Source: Tragulus kanchil (Eukaryota > Chordata > Mammalia > Artiodactyla > Tragulidae). From it: 64,000 nt of DNA. Every line of letters starts with the position of its first letter. Positions within the stretch are counted from its first letter, which is position 1. A program made the translations under genes and the position numbers. This document shows, one piece after another, positions 19,591-30,758 of the stretch. Below the pieces are notes generated by a model. It was not told the DNA's origin and did no database searches. It saw nothing but the letters and a program-made list of their open reading frames with translations. The DNA lies in NCBI GenBank assembly GCA_022376925.1, contig JAIOJX010000027.1:15703471-15767470 (forward strand). The letters are read 5' to 3'.

Positions 19591-21709
19591 TGACAAACTC
19601 AGTAACAACTTTAAAAATGGTCCGCATCAAAATACAAAAACCCCCAAAGTCTCAGCTTAGGAAGAAAAATTTTGTTTCTTTTCAGTTAACTCTTGATTAT
19701 TCTTTATAGTAAGTGAACATAATCGCCTGATCATCCACCCTACTGACTCAAAGTCTCTAGCATTCATTTTTGTGTCTTGGACTTGCTTTGCAACATGTTT
19801 CTCACCCACAATCCCTCAAACTGCTGGATAACTTCACACGGGAGCTGTTAAAACCTGGGTGCCAAAACATTAGAGATGAGAAGAAGGTGGTGAATTCCAT
19901 AATTTTATGTCTACATCAGAGTTTTCAAAAATAGAGGCTATTTTTTGGAAAGCTGTGAGGATACTTAGGAAATAAAACTGACAAGACGGGGATCATCTTG
20001 AATTTCATTACCTAGAGAATCATTGATTCACATGCTTACATCTCTGTGTTTCTATGTGAAGTACGTAAATTAATAGAATGGCTTGTAAACTATTTTATAA
20101 CTTGTTTTCTTTGAGATTACTAATAATTCATTTATTCATATAACTCAGTTATTCGTATAGACTGAACTGCTACTTTCAGTGGAGGGTCTCAAAAAGCATC
20201 CTGGGAAGAATATGATTTCCCTCTGGAAGCTTGAAAGTCACTAGTTACAAATGAATGAATCGACTATTTTCTTTAGGGAAAACTGAAAGGATGGGTCGCG
20301 CTGTGTTTCTGTTAGACACGGCACCACGCCGCGTGTATTGCAAGGACACTGTGGAAGGAATCCTGCTGTGAAACATAAAAAACAGCGGCAAACTGAATTT
20401 CGTTTAAATGAGTACTTTTACAATTTATATTTTGTTTCTGCTCGGTACTCTAAAAATATATATAGTTCAGAACTTTTCTGGAAATGTAATAGAGGACGAA
20501 AAACCCCACAGCATAGCATTGCAGATACGGCCATTGCCTGGAGGGGAACCAAGCAACAGAAACTCACTGCTCACTTGATCTTGCTATTCTGCACAGGCTG
20601 GTGTTCTCACCTGGAGAATTCCATGAACCGAGGAGCCTGGCGGGCTGCGGTCCACGGGGTCACAAAGAGTCGGAAACAACTGAGCGACTGACACACACTA
20701 TTGTGACAAACTCAGTAACAACTTTAAAAATGGTCCGCATCAAAATACAAAAACCCCCAAAGTCTCAGCTTAGGAAGAAAAATTTTGTTTCTTTTCAGTT
20801 AACTCTTGATTATTCTTTATAGTAAGTGAACATAATCGCCTGATCATCCACCCTACTGACTCAAAGTCTCTAGCATTCATTTTTGTGTCTTGGACTTGCT
20901 TTGCAACATGTTTCTCACCCACAATCCCTCAAACTGCTGGATAACTTCACACGGGAGCTGTTAAAACCTGGGTGCCAAAACATTAGAGATGAGAAGAAGG
21001 TGGTGAATTCCATAATTTTATGTCTACATCAGAGTTTTCAAAAATAGAGGCTATTTTTTGGAAAGCTGTGAGGATACTTAGGAAATAAAACTGACAAGAC
21101 GGGGATCATCTTGAATTTCATTACCTAGAGAATCATTGATTCACATGCTTACATCTCTGTGTTTCTATGTGAAGTACGTAAATTAATAGAATGGCTTGTA
21201 AACTATTTTATAACTTGTTTTCTTTGAGATTACTAATAATTCATTTATTCATATAACTCAGTTATTCGTATAGACTGAACTGCTACTTTCAGTGGAGGGT
21301 CTCAAAAAGCATCCTGGGAAGAATATGATTTCCCTCTGGAAGCTTGAAAGTCACTAGTTACAAATGAATGAATCGACTATTTTCTTTAGGGAAAACTGAA
21401 AGGATGGGTCGCGCTGTGTTTCTGTTAGACACGGCACCACGCCGCGTGTATTGCAAGGACACTGTGGAAGGAATCCTGCTGTGAAACATAAAAAACAGCG
21501 GCAAACTGAATTTCGTTTAAATGAGTACTTTTACAATTTATATTTTGTTTCTGCTCGGTACTCTAAAAATATATATAGTTCAGAACTTTTCTGGAAATGT
21601 AATAGAGGACGAAAAAACCCCCACAGCATAGCATTGCAGATACGGCCATTGCCTGGAGGGGGAACCAAGCAACAGAAACTCACTGCTCACTTGATCTTGC
21701 TATTCTGCA
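19480..21709. repeat. Tandem duplication D5 (unit 1.11 kb)
   Basis: 19480-20592 is repeated as 20593-21709 (offset 1113). The junction shares 'gcacag'. Apart from homopolymer differences near the end of copy A (runs of A, C and G) the copies are the same. The content is AT-rich, with no gene. Confidence 0.95.
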
Positions 21710-21834
21710 CAGAATTGGTGGACACAAAGTCTTTTCACTTTATTTCAGTATTTTCAGAATTTGGGGTCAATTTTTTCTGATCTTGGATAGTTCTGAATGT
21801 GGAATAAAAAAGTATAGTTCATTTTCTCTTTAAT

Positions 21835-23543
21835 TTTTTTCTCATTAAACTTTTTTTAATGGTCTCAAATTCTGTGACAGATTTTTTTGGTCAAGTTGTT
21901 TCATTACAAATTACTGATTTTAAAAACGAATAACTTAAAACTGCCACACACAAAAACATATGGTCCACAAAAACATTCTCCTTTCCTTCTGAAGGTTTTA
22001 TGATGCATTGTTATCATTAACCAGTCTTATACTATTAAATGGCCAATTGAGACAGTTCAGAGACCGTTATTCCACCACTGAGATGGGGTGGCAGGTGTCG
22101 GGGCTAAGATGTATTTAGCCTTCTGAGTTTTCTGGGCTGACTTAGTGACCCTGCCAGTTCCAGCTGCCTTTTCTGTCCACCGTTTTGATGACACCCACAG
22201 CAATTGTCTGCCTCATGTCACGCACAGCCAACCAGCCCCGGGGAGGACAGTCAGAGAAACTCTTGACACACATGGACTGGCCAGGAAACATGTCAGCGAT
22301 GGCAGCATCACCAGATTTCACGAGTTGGGGCCCATCGTCCAGCTTTTTCCCAGAATGACGACTAATCTTCCGCTCAGCAAGCTGGCGAGCAGTGTGAGCA
22401 GTGTGAGCATCCAGCACAGGGACACATCAGCATGGCTCGGCCTGGACGGCTCACACTCATCACTGAGCTGTGCAGCCTGCTGCTGCCGTCGGTGGGTCAT
22501 TTTTGCTGTCACCAGCCACACTGCCACGGTGAACATCTTTGACAGTTCTTGACGTTGAAGCCCACGTGGTCCCAGGAAGGGCTTCACTCAAAGCTTCGTG
22601 GTGCAGTTCAACAGACTTCACTGCAGTTGTTACATTGACCGGAGCAAACGTGACCACCATCCCAGGTTTGAGAACACCAGTCTCCACGCGAACCACGGGG
22701 ACAGTACCCATACCACCAATTTTGTAGACGTCCTGGAGGGGCAAACGCAAGGGCTTGTCAGTTGGGCGAGTTGGTGGCAGGATGCGATCCAGAGCTTCAA
22801 GCAGGGTGGTCCCACTGGCGTTGCCGTCCTTACGGGTGACTTTCCATCCCGTGAACTGTGGCATGTCAGCACTTGGCTCCAGCATGTCGTCACCGTGCCA
22901 GCCAGAAACTGGCACAAATGCTACTGTGTCAGGGTTGTAGCCAGTTTTCTTAATGTAGGTGCTGAGTGCCTTAACAATTTCCTCGTGTCTCTTCTGGCTG
23001 TAGGCTGGCTCAGTGGAATCCACTCTGTTAACTCCAACAATTAGCTGTTTCACACCCAGAGTGTAAGCCAGAAAGAGATGCCCACGGGTCTGCTGTTTTT
23101 GGAGATACAGGCTTCAAATTCACCAGCACCAGCAGCAACCAGGACAGCACAGCCAGCCTGGGGTGTGCCTGTTATCATGTTTTCGGTGAAGTCTCTGTGC
23201 CCTGGGGCATCAATGATGGTGACACAGTACTTGCTGGTCTCAAATGTCCAAAGGGAGATGTCAACGGTGTTACCACGCTCACGTTCAGCCTTCAGTTTGT
23301 CCAAGACCCAGGCATACTTGAAGGAGCCCTTTCCCATCTCGGCAGCCTCCTTGTCGAACCTCTCAATAGTTCTCTCGTCGATCCCACCGCACTTGCAGGT
23401 CAGATGGTCAGTTGTAGTAGATTTCCCTGAATCTACACGTCCAGTGACAATGATGCCGATGTGGGTTTTTTCCTTTCCCGTTTTTGGTTAAAGGTGGTTT
23501 TCACGACGCCTGTGTCCTGGCGGCAAACCCGTTGCGAGAAAGC
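21835..23543 (-). pseudogene. EEF1A1: EEF1A1 processed pseudogene (full length)
   Basis: On the minus strand this is a spliced copy of elongation factor 1-alpha mRNA: 5' UTR (exon 1 joined directly to exon 2, 'ggacacaggcgtcgtg'), the whole coding region, and the 3' UTR with its conserved text down to 'aagtttaatgag'. The start codon is ACG instead of ATG (23479-23481). The P-loop GRVDSGKST and the G3 motif DAPGH are still legible; the G4 motif reads NRVD. One readable block is 23050-23337 (K-G-S-F-K-Y-A-W-V...), another 22460-23053, separated by frameshifts, with further breaks toward the C-terminus. Flanking 'cattttctctttgaatt' (23544-23560) and 'cattttctctttaatt' (21820-21834) form a target-site duplication. 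It is a dead L1-mediated retrocopy and is not expected to be functional. Confidence 0.96.
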
Positions 23544-24898
23544 CATTTTCTCTTTGAATTAATCGGTATTAGCCTCTGAGATACTAGGCTGTAAATTCTC
23601 AGTTCTTTGGACTCATTCAGTGTTGCCTGTCCTAATTCACCCCTCTGTGAATATCCCGCGACCCCATTTTCTTTGCTCTTTACTTGTTCTTTCTCTAGTC
23701 TCCTTAGAGTGTTCACAAGCTCCTGTCCGAGCGGGATGCCCGAGGGCAGCCGTGTCCAGACAGTGGTCGACCGAGCAAGTAAATCGGTCACCAGTCTCCA
23801 CGCGAACCACGGGACAGTACCCATACCACCAATTTTGTAGGCGTCCTGGAGGGCAACGCAAGGGCTTGTCAGTTGGGCGAGTTGGTGGCAGGATGCGATC
23901 CAGAGCTTCAAGCAGGGTGGTCCCACTGGCGTTGCCGTCCTTACGGGTGACTTTCCATCCCGTGAACTGTGGCATGTCAGCACTTGGCTCCAGCATGTCG
24001 TCACCGTGCCAGCCAGAAACTGGCACAAATGCTACTGTGTCAGGGTTGTAGCCAGTTTTCTTAATGTAGGTGCTGAGTGCCTTAACAATTTCCTCGTGTC
24101 TCTTCTGGCTGTAGGCTGGCTCAGTGGAATCCACTCTGTTAACTCCAACAATTAGCTGTTTCACACCCAGAGTGTAAGCCAGAAAGAGATGCCCACGGGT
24201 CTGCTGTTTTTGGAGATACAGGCTTCAAATTCACCAGCACCAGCAGCAACCAGGACAGCACAGCCAGCCTGGGGTGTGCCTGTTATCATGTTTTCGGTGA
24301 AGTCTCTGTGCCCTGGGGCATCAATGATGGTGACACAGTACTTGCTGGTCTCAAATGTCCAAAGGGAGATGTCAACGGTGTTACCACGCTCACGTTCAGC
24401 CTTCAGTTTGTCCAAGACCCAGGCATACTTGAAGGAGCCCTTTCCCATCTCGGCAGCCTCCTTGTCGAACCTCTCAATAGTTCTCTCGTCGATCCCACCG
24501 CACTTGCAGGTCAGATGGTCAGTTGTAGTAGTTTTCCCCTGAATCTACACGTCCAGTGACAATGATGCCGATGTGGGTTTTTTCCTTTCCCGTTTTTGGT
24601 TAAAGGTGGTTTTCACGACGCCTGTGTCCTGGCGGCAAACCCGTTGCGAGAAAGCCATTTTCTCTTTGAATTAATCGGTATTAGCCTCTGAGATACTAGG
24701 CTGTAAATTCTCAGTTCTTTGGACTCATTCAGTGTTGCCTGTCCTAATTCACCCCTCTGTGAATATCCCGCGACCCCATTTTCTTTGCTCTTTACTTGTT
24801 CTTTCTCTAGTCTCCTTAGAGTGTTCACAAGCTCCTGTCCGAGCGGGATGCCCGAGGGCAGCCGTGTCCAGACAGTGGTCTGGTCATCCGGCGAGTGT
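22676..24898. repeat. Tandem duplication D6 (unit about 1.11 kb)
   Basis: 22676-23783 is repeated as 23797-24898, with about 13 bases of unmatched filler between. The junction falls inside the EEF1A1 retrocopy. G-run indels cluster in the first 60 bases of copy B. Confidence 0.94.
23797..24654 (-). pseudogene. EEF1A1: EEF1A1 processed pseudogene, duplicated 5' part
   Basis: A second copy of the 5' half of the retrocopy, from the 5' UTR to about the middle of the coding region, produced by D6. It lacks the C-terminal half and 3' UTR. It has the same ACG start and the same readable blocks as the first copy. Confidence 0.92.
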
Positions 24899-24929
24899 CT
24901 GCCTAAGCGCCACCAGGCTGGAAGGCGTG

Positions 24930-25970
24930 CCCAGAGCCTGCTCCAAGGACCGGACGTCGTCATGACAACGCCGCTACACGCAGGGGGCGGGGAGACGCGG
25001 GTGCGGAAGTCCCCGCCCCCGGCCCTGCCGCCGAGGCCGCGCCGTCGCCATGGCAGCGCGGGGAAGGGGCGGGGCCTCGAGCGGAGCGCCCTCCCGCGCC
25101 GCGGGCCTGGGCCTGCACCCGGGAGGCGGCCGCGACGCCCGCATAGATTTGAAACCGTTTTGTGGCTGCGGCGACGGCGGCGGCAGGTCGGAAAGCTTGC
25201 ACGTAGGGGCGCCCGTTCTCGTGTCTTCCGAATGCCTTCCCGGGCCCTCACGCGCGGGTCCTCGGGTGGAATTCTGTGCGCGGCGGGGTGGGCCCCGGGC
25301 CGGCGGCCGGCCAGGCCGGTGGGCGCGCGCCGCGGGGGCGTCGGGCGCGGCGGCCGCGGCTCCGCGTGCGGAGAGGAGCCCCGGGGGCGCCGGCGGGGCG
25401 GGTCTGCACGCGGGGCCCGGGCGCCCGGAGGGGACGGCGGCGCGCGGCCGGGGGGCCCTGGGCCGGGTCCTCCCGGGCCCCGCGGGCCGCGCTCCGTTCC
25501 CGCGTCCTCCCCCGCGCCCCCGGGCGGGCGCTTCCTCTGCGGCCGGAGGCGGCCGGCGGGGGTCCTGGCTCTCGGGGGCGGCCGGCGGGGGTCCCGGGCC
25601 CTCCGGGGTCCCGCGACGAGAGCGGCCCCGGCGCGCGGCCTGCGTGCGGTGGTCGCGCCTCTCTGGCCGCTCGCGGGGCCCGGGCGGTCGCTGACCGCGG
25701 GCCCGGCGTCCGGTCTCCGGGGCTGCGCGCGGCGCGCGGGTGCAGCGCCGTCGGGGCCCGGTGGCTGTGCGGACGCCCAGGGGTGCGAGCCGGCGGCAGG
25801 GACGCCTGCGCCCGCTCCTTGAAGCGCGGCGAGTGGGGCGGCAGTGGGCTTCCGCGACGTCGAGGCGCGCGCGTGTCTCGCGCGGCGGGGACCTGCCCCG
25901 GCGAGCGTTGGCCTCTGTTCGGGGCTGCGGCCGCGTTTCCCCGGGACCGTGACGGCGCGGGCCTTCCTCC
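24930..25970 (+). promoter_or_regulatory. CEP112: CpG island, probable CEP112 promoter and noncoding first exon
   Basis: About 1 kb of very high GC with dense CpG, the only such island in the window. It lies about 5 kb upstream of the CEP112 start-codon exon on the same strand. It contains a GC box (ggggcggggc, 25066-25075) and CRE-like 'gacgtcgtcatgac' near 24953. The start-codon exon has only eight bases between its acceptor and ATG, so at least one upstream noncoding exon is required, and this island is the natural site. I cannot place its splice donor. Long open frames on both strands here reflect GC-rich composition. Confidence 0.75.
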
Positions 25971-28060
25971 AACTTTGCTGCCTCCTGTGTTTCTGGATTG
26001 GTTCTCCCCTTTCCACGCAGCGTTTTTCCTGCTGAGTAGGAAGACCCACGAGGACAAATATTTTAAACTTTTTGATGGGAGTCAAACTTTGTACATGTAC
26101 GGACAGTAAAAATCACTTTTTTATTTTTATTTTTCCGGTGTAGTCTGATTTTTACAAAGTGCATGCAATAGGTTCTTATAGCCTCCTGCACAGCTGCCGT
26201 GTAGAACAATGCCAGGACCAGCGTCATTTCCTCCCGCCCCCGCGCTAGCCAGTGACCCTGTGCCAGCGCTTCTCCTCGGTGTCTGTGGTTTTGCCTTTTC
26301 TAGGATGTCGTACATGTGGATGTGGTCTTACAGTATATAGCCCCTGGGAATGGCTTCTTCCACTTAGCCCAGCGTGTTCACCACTCACCCGTGCTGCCGG
26401 GTGTATCAGCACTTTCTTGTATTTCATTGTCTGGGTCAACCACAGTGGCTTTATCCATTTCCCAGGAGCGACACTCGTTGGTGTCCAGCGTTGGGTGGTT
26501 ACAGAAGAAAAACAGCTGCTGTGAACACTACATTCGGGTTTCTGGGTGAACGTAGATTTTGTATTGCTCGGATAAAGACCTAAGGGTAGGCTATCCCAGT
26601 CCTGTGCTTCAGGGTGTGCTGACCTGGTGAGCACAGGCTGAGCCGCTCTCCAGAGGGGTGCGCCAGCCCGCGCTCCTCGCGGGAGTGCGCAGCTCTGCCT
26701 GTTGTCCTGTCCCCTGCGCGGCTAGATACGGTTTGCGTTGTTAATGTGAGCTGTCCTAGTAAGCAGGTAGTGATGGATCACTGTGGTTCTGATTTGCATT
26801 CGTCTCATGATTAGTGATGTTAAACGTCTTCTTCACCTGTTTACTTGTTGACTATCGTCTTCTTTGGTAAAGGAACTAATTTTGCTGATTAGTTTTTTTA
26901 TTTGTTTTTTATATTCTTGATATGGTTTTTTCATTCACCTGTACTTGCTAAGCGCGGCGAGTGGGGCGGCAGTGGGCTTCCGCGACGTCGAGGCGCGCGC
27001 GTGTCTCGCGCGGCGGGGACCTGCCCCGGCGAGCGTTGGCCTCTGTTCGGGGCTGCGGCCGCGTTTCCCCGGGACCGTGACGGCGCGGGCCTTCCTCCAA
27101 CTTTGCTGCCTCCTGTGTTTCTGGATTGGTTCTCCCCTTTCCACGCAGCGTTTTTCCTGCTGAGTAGGAAGACCCACGAGGACAAATATTTTAAACTTTT
27201 TGATGGGAGTCAAACTTTGTACATGTACGGACAGTAAAAATCACTTTTTTATTTTTATTTTTCCGGTGTAGTCTGATTTTTACAAAGTGCATGCAATAGG
27301 TTCTTATAGCCTCCTGCACAGCTGCCGTGTAGAACAATGCCAGGACCAGCGTCATTTCCTCCCGCCCCCGCGCTAGCCAGTGACCCTGTGCCAGCGCTTC
27401 TCCTCGGTGTCTGTGGTTTTGCCTTTTCTAGGATGTCGTACATGTGGATGTGGTCTTACAGTATATAGCCCCTGGGAATGGCTTCTTCCACTTAGCCCAG
27501 CGTGTTCACCACTCACCCGTGCTGCCGGGTGTATCAGCACTTTCTTGTATTTCATTGTCTGGGTCAACCACAGTGGCTTTATCCATTTCCCAGGGGAGCG
27601 ACACTCGTTGGTGTCCAGCGTTGGGTGGTTACAGAAGAAAAACAGCTGCTGTGAACACTACATTCGGGTTTCTGGGTGAACGTAGATTTTGTATTGCTCG
27701 GATAAAGACCTAAGGGTAGGCTATCCCAGTCCTGTGCTTCAGGGTGTGCTGACCTGGTGAGCACAGGCTGAGCCGCTCTCCAGAGGGGTGCGCCAGCCCG
27801 CGCTCCTCGCGGGAGTGCGCGGCTCTGCCTGTTGTCCTGTCCCCTGCGCGGCTAGATACGGTTTGCGTTGTTAATGTGAGCTGTCCTAGTAAGCAGGTAG
27901 TGATGGATCACTGTGGTTCTGATTTGCATTCGTCTCATGATTAGTGATGTTAAACGTCTTCTTCACCTGTTTACTTGTTGACTATGCGTCTTCTTTGGTA
28001 AAGGAACTAATTTTTTGCTGATTATGTTTTTTTGGGTTTAGTTTTAAAAGTTCTTTATAT
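25822..28060. repeat. Tandem duplication D7 (unit 1.13 kb)
   Basis: 25822-26949 is repeated from 26950 (offset 1128), starting 'aagcgcggcgagtggggc'. It places 130 bases of CpG-island sequence in the middle of an L1. The last 50 bases of copy A are corrupted relative to copy B. Confidence 0.95.
26110..26905 (-). mobile_element. Antisense old L1 3' end
   Basis: 'aggatgtcgtacatgtggat', 'tgaacactacattcgggttt', 'gcatgtctcatgattagtgatg'-type text and 'tacttgttgactatcgtctt' match the reverse complement of an old L1 3' region. Repeated at 27238-28180 and 28789-29310. Confidence 0.75.
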
Positions 28061-28190
28061 ATTCTTGATATGGATCCTTTCTGAGATAAATGCAGTATTT
28101 TTTCCTCAGTCTGTAACTTGTCTTTTAAGCTCCCTGACAGAGTTCTTTGCAGAAGTGTTTTCACTTTTTTTTAAAATTTTTTAATTTTTT
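27238..28190 (-). mobile_element. Antisense L1, second copy and extension
   Basis: Repeats 26110-26905 and continues through 'tttgggtttagttttaaaag', 'gatatggatcctttctgag' and 'ctgtaacttgtcttttaagc', all typical of antisense L1 ORF2/3' end. A SINE interrupts it at 28200. Confidence 0.78.
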
Positions 28191-28199
28191 TTAAATTTT

Positions 28200-28520
28200 T
28201 TAAAAAGATTTATTTATTTATTTACTTTGGGTGGGGGTCGGGTTGGGGAGGGAGGGGAGTGCGCGGGCCACTGCTATTGGTCTTTCTCTATTTTCATTCG
28301 TCTTCGTTCTTTGGCTCCTGTGGGCCTCCCATCGCGGTGGCGTCTGTTGTTGCAGAGCACCGGCGCTGCGCGCATGCGCCCCAGAGCTCTGGCTCGGTGA
28401 TTGGACACATCAGTCCAGCCGCTCCGCGGCACGTGGGATCTTCCCAGGCCAGGGCTTGAACCGGCGCCCCTTGCACTGCAAGGCGGTGTCCTTACCCACT
28501 GGACCACCAGGGGAAGCCCA
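28200..28520 (-). repeat. tRNA-Glu-derived SINE, long form
   Basis: Minus strand: head 'gggcttcccctggtggtcca', 'gatcccacgtgccgcggagc', then '...gaccaatagcagtggcc' and a G/C-skewed extension ending in a TTTATT (AAATAA) tail. Contains 'gcgcatgcgc'. Repeated at 29340-29659. Confidence 0.88.
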
Positions 28521-28564
28521 GTGTTTTCATTTTGATAAAGTTCAATATATTAATTATTTTCTTT

Positions 28565-28788
28565 TTTTTCGGCCACTTTTATTGGTCTTTCACTTATTTA
28601 TTCCATCCATCTTTATTCTTTGGCCTGTGTGGGCCTCCCATTGCAGTGGCCTCTCCTGTAGCAGAGCACCGGCTCTGGGCGCATGCGCTCCAGGGCGCTG
28701 GCTGGTCATTGGGCACACCTGTCCAGCCGGTCCGCGGCACTTGGGATCTTCCAGTGCGAGGATCGAACCAGCACCTTGCAGTGCAAGG
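28565..28788 (-). repeat. tRNA-Glu-derived SINE, short form, cut at duplication junction
   Basis: Same family as the neighbour but without the extension. Its head is lost where D8 jumps. The complete copy is at 29704-29967. Confidence 0.85.
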
Positions 28789-29339
28789 GCTGTGAACACT
28801 ACATTCGGGTTTCTGGGTGAACGTAGATTTTGTATTGCTCGGATAAAGACCTAAGGGTAGGCTATCCCAGTCCTGTGCTTCAGGGTGTGCTGACCTGGTG
28901 AGCACAGGCTGAGCCGCTCTCCAGAGGGGTGCGCCAGCCCGCGCTCCTCGCGGGAGTGCGCGGCTCTGCCTGTTGTCCTGTCCCCTGCGCGGCTAGATAC
29001 GGTTTGCGTTGTTAATGTGAGCTGTCCTAGTAAGCAGGTAGTGATGGATCACTGTGGTTCTGATTTGCATTCGTCTCATGATTAGTGATGTTAAACGTCT
29101 TCTTCACCTGTTTACTTGTTGACTATGCGTCTTCTTTGGTAAAGGAACTAATTTTTTGCTGATTATGTTTTTTTGGGTTTAGTTTTAAAAGTTCTTTATA
29201 TATTCTTGATATGGATCCTTTCTGAGATAAATGCAGTATTTTTTCCTCAGTCTGTAACTTGTCTTTTAAGCTCCCTGACAGAGTTCTTTGCAGAAGTGTT
29301 TTCACTTTTTTAAATTTTTTTATTTTTTTTTAATTTTTT

Positions 29340-29659
29340 TAAAAAGTTTTATTTATTTTTTTACTTTGGGTGGGGGTCGGGTTGGGGAGGGAGGGGAGTG
29401 CGCGGGCCACTGCTATTGGTCTTTCTCTATTTTCATTCGTCTTCGTTCTTTGGCTCCTGTGGGCCTCCCATCGCGGTGGCGTCTGTTGTTGCAGAGCACC
29501 GGCGCTGCGCGCATGCGCCCCAGAGCTCTGGCTCGGTGATTGGACACATCAGTCCAGCCGCTCCGCGGCACGTGGGATCTTCCCAGGCCAGGGCTTGAAC
29601 CGGCGCCCCTTGCACTGCAAGGCGGTGTCCTTACCCACTGGACCACCAGGGGAAGCCCA
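29340..29659 (-). repeat. tRNA-Glu-derived SINE, long form, duplicate copy
   Basis: Repeat of 28200-28520 through D8, with differences only in the T-rich tail. Confidence 0.88.
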
Positions 29660-29703
29660 GTGTTTTCATTTTGATAAAGTTCAATATATTAATTATTTTC
29701 TTT

Positions 29704-29967
29704 TTTTTCGGCCACTTTTATTGGTCTTTCACTTATTTATTCCATCCATCTTTATTCTTTGGCCTGTGTGGGCCTCCCATTGCAGTGGCCTCTCCTGTAG
29801 CAGAGCACCGGCTCTGGGCGCATGCGCTCCAGAGCGCTGGCTCGTCATTGGGCACACCTGTCCAGCCGGTCCGCGGCACTTGGGATCTTCCAGTGCGAGG
29901 GATCGAACCAGCACCCCTTGCAGTGCAAGGCGGACTCTTTACTCACTGGACCACCAAGGAAGCCCTA
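29704..29967 (-). repeat. tRNA-Glu-derived SINE, short form, complete
   Basis: Complete version of the element cut at 28788, from 'gggcttccttggtggtccag' on the minus strand to an A-rich end. Contains 'gcgcatgcgc'. Confidence 0.88.
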
Positions 29968-30640
29968 AATTTTTTCTTTTATGGGTAGTGCTTTTAGGGT
30001 TGTATCTTAAGAAATCCTTGAGTAACCTCAAGTCATGAAAATTTTTTTTCTGTTTTCTTCTAAGAGTTTTTTTTAGGTTTTTTTTTTTTTTTTCTATTGT
30101 ATACTTAGGTCTATAATTTGAATTAATTTTTCTTACAGTGTGAGGTATCTAATGTATTTATTGATGCTTATGAATTGTTACAGCATCATTGTAATGATGT
30201 TACAGCATCATTTGTTGTAGAAATTATCGTTTCTCCATTAAGGTACCTTTGTCGAGTATCAATGGTCCACATCTGTGTTGGTCAGTTTCTGGACTTGCTA
30301 GTTTATTCCATTGGTGCTGTGTCTTTTTCTTTCACCTAGACCATATTGTCCTAACTACTGTAGCTTTATAGTGCTTGTTAAAATCAGGTGAAGTGAGTCT
30401 TCCAAACCTGTTCTTCATTTTTAGAATGCGCCAGCTATTCTAATTCCTTTAGCTTTCCACCTGAGTTTTAGAGTCAGCCTGTGTGTATCTGTAGGGAATA
30501 CTGCCAGGAATTTTAGTGGAACAGCCTTAGACCTGTGGCTTAGTGTGGGGTGTTGAGTACTAGTGAGTTTTATTTGACCTCTTTCAGCAGCTTTGTAGTT
30601 TCCAGCGCACAGACATTACCATTCTACTTTTAAATCTCTT
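29968..30640 (-). mobile_element. Antisense L1 fragment before CEP112 exon
   Basis: 'gtagtgcttttagggttgta', 'ccatattgtcctaactactg', 'ttccatctgagttttagagtc'-type text is antisense L1 ORF2. It runs to within about 60 bases of the CEP112 start-codon exon. Confidence 0.75.
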
Positions 30641-30644
30641 ACAG

Positions 30645-30758
30645 GCTGAATTATGGAAATGGGAAGCGAAGAAGAGAAGTGGGAGAAGCTAGATGCGGAG
30701 TTTGATCACTTTGTGGTAGACATGAAACCTTTCGTTCTAAAATTGCCCCATAGGTCAG
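30645..30758 (+). CDS. CEP112: CEP112 coding exon 1, copy A (intact)
   Basis: The acceptor is 'ctcttacag'. Eight bases precede ATG (30653-30655), and the exon ends 'aggtcag' before gtaaga. It encodes 35 residues, M-E-M-G-S-E-E-E-K-W to L-P-H-R-S, acidic then amphipathic. The first ATG was chosen because it is the first after the acceptor and agrees with the family; a second in-frame ATG lies two codons on. Confidence 0.94.

Larger units (their letters stand above)
27648..29930. repeat. Tandem duplication D8 (unit 1.14 kb), overlapping D7
   Basis: 27648-28788 is repeated from 28789 (offset 1139-1140), starting 'gctgtgaacactacattcgg'. Because it overlaps the second copy of D7, the L1 text starting at 26520 occurs three times (26520, 27648, 28789). 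Confidence 0.95.

Noticed and set aside
22460..23491. EEF1A1-like frames as a functional elongation factor gene
   Set aside because: No introns, start codon ACG, several frameshifts, target-site duplication: a processed pseudogene.
24719..25822. 367-codon open frame on the plus strand across the CpG island
   Set aside because: Composition-driven; overlaps the minus-strand frame above; no splice-independent gene is known there.
24613..26085. 490-codon open frame on the minus strand
   Set aside because: It runs through the CpG island, and its C-terminal end lies in the duplicated EEF1A1 5' flank. It is rich in R, P, A and G, as expected from GC content, and other long frames overlap it on both strands. 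No domain.
28360..28385. tRNA genes at the B-box-like motifs of SINEs
   Set aside because: The A/B boxes belong to tRNA-derived SINEs; no complete cloverleaf was found.
29370..30038. 222-codon plus-strand open frame
   Set aside because: It is made of two minus-strand SINEs read in reverse (R-A-P-A-L-x-A-C-A-P type peptides recur at every SINE in the window).
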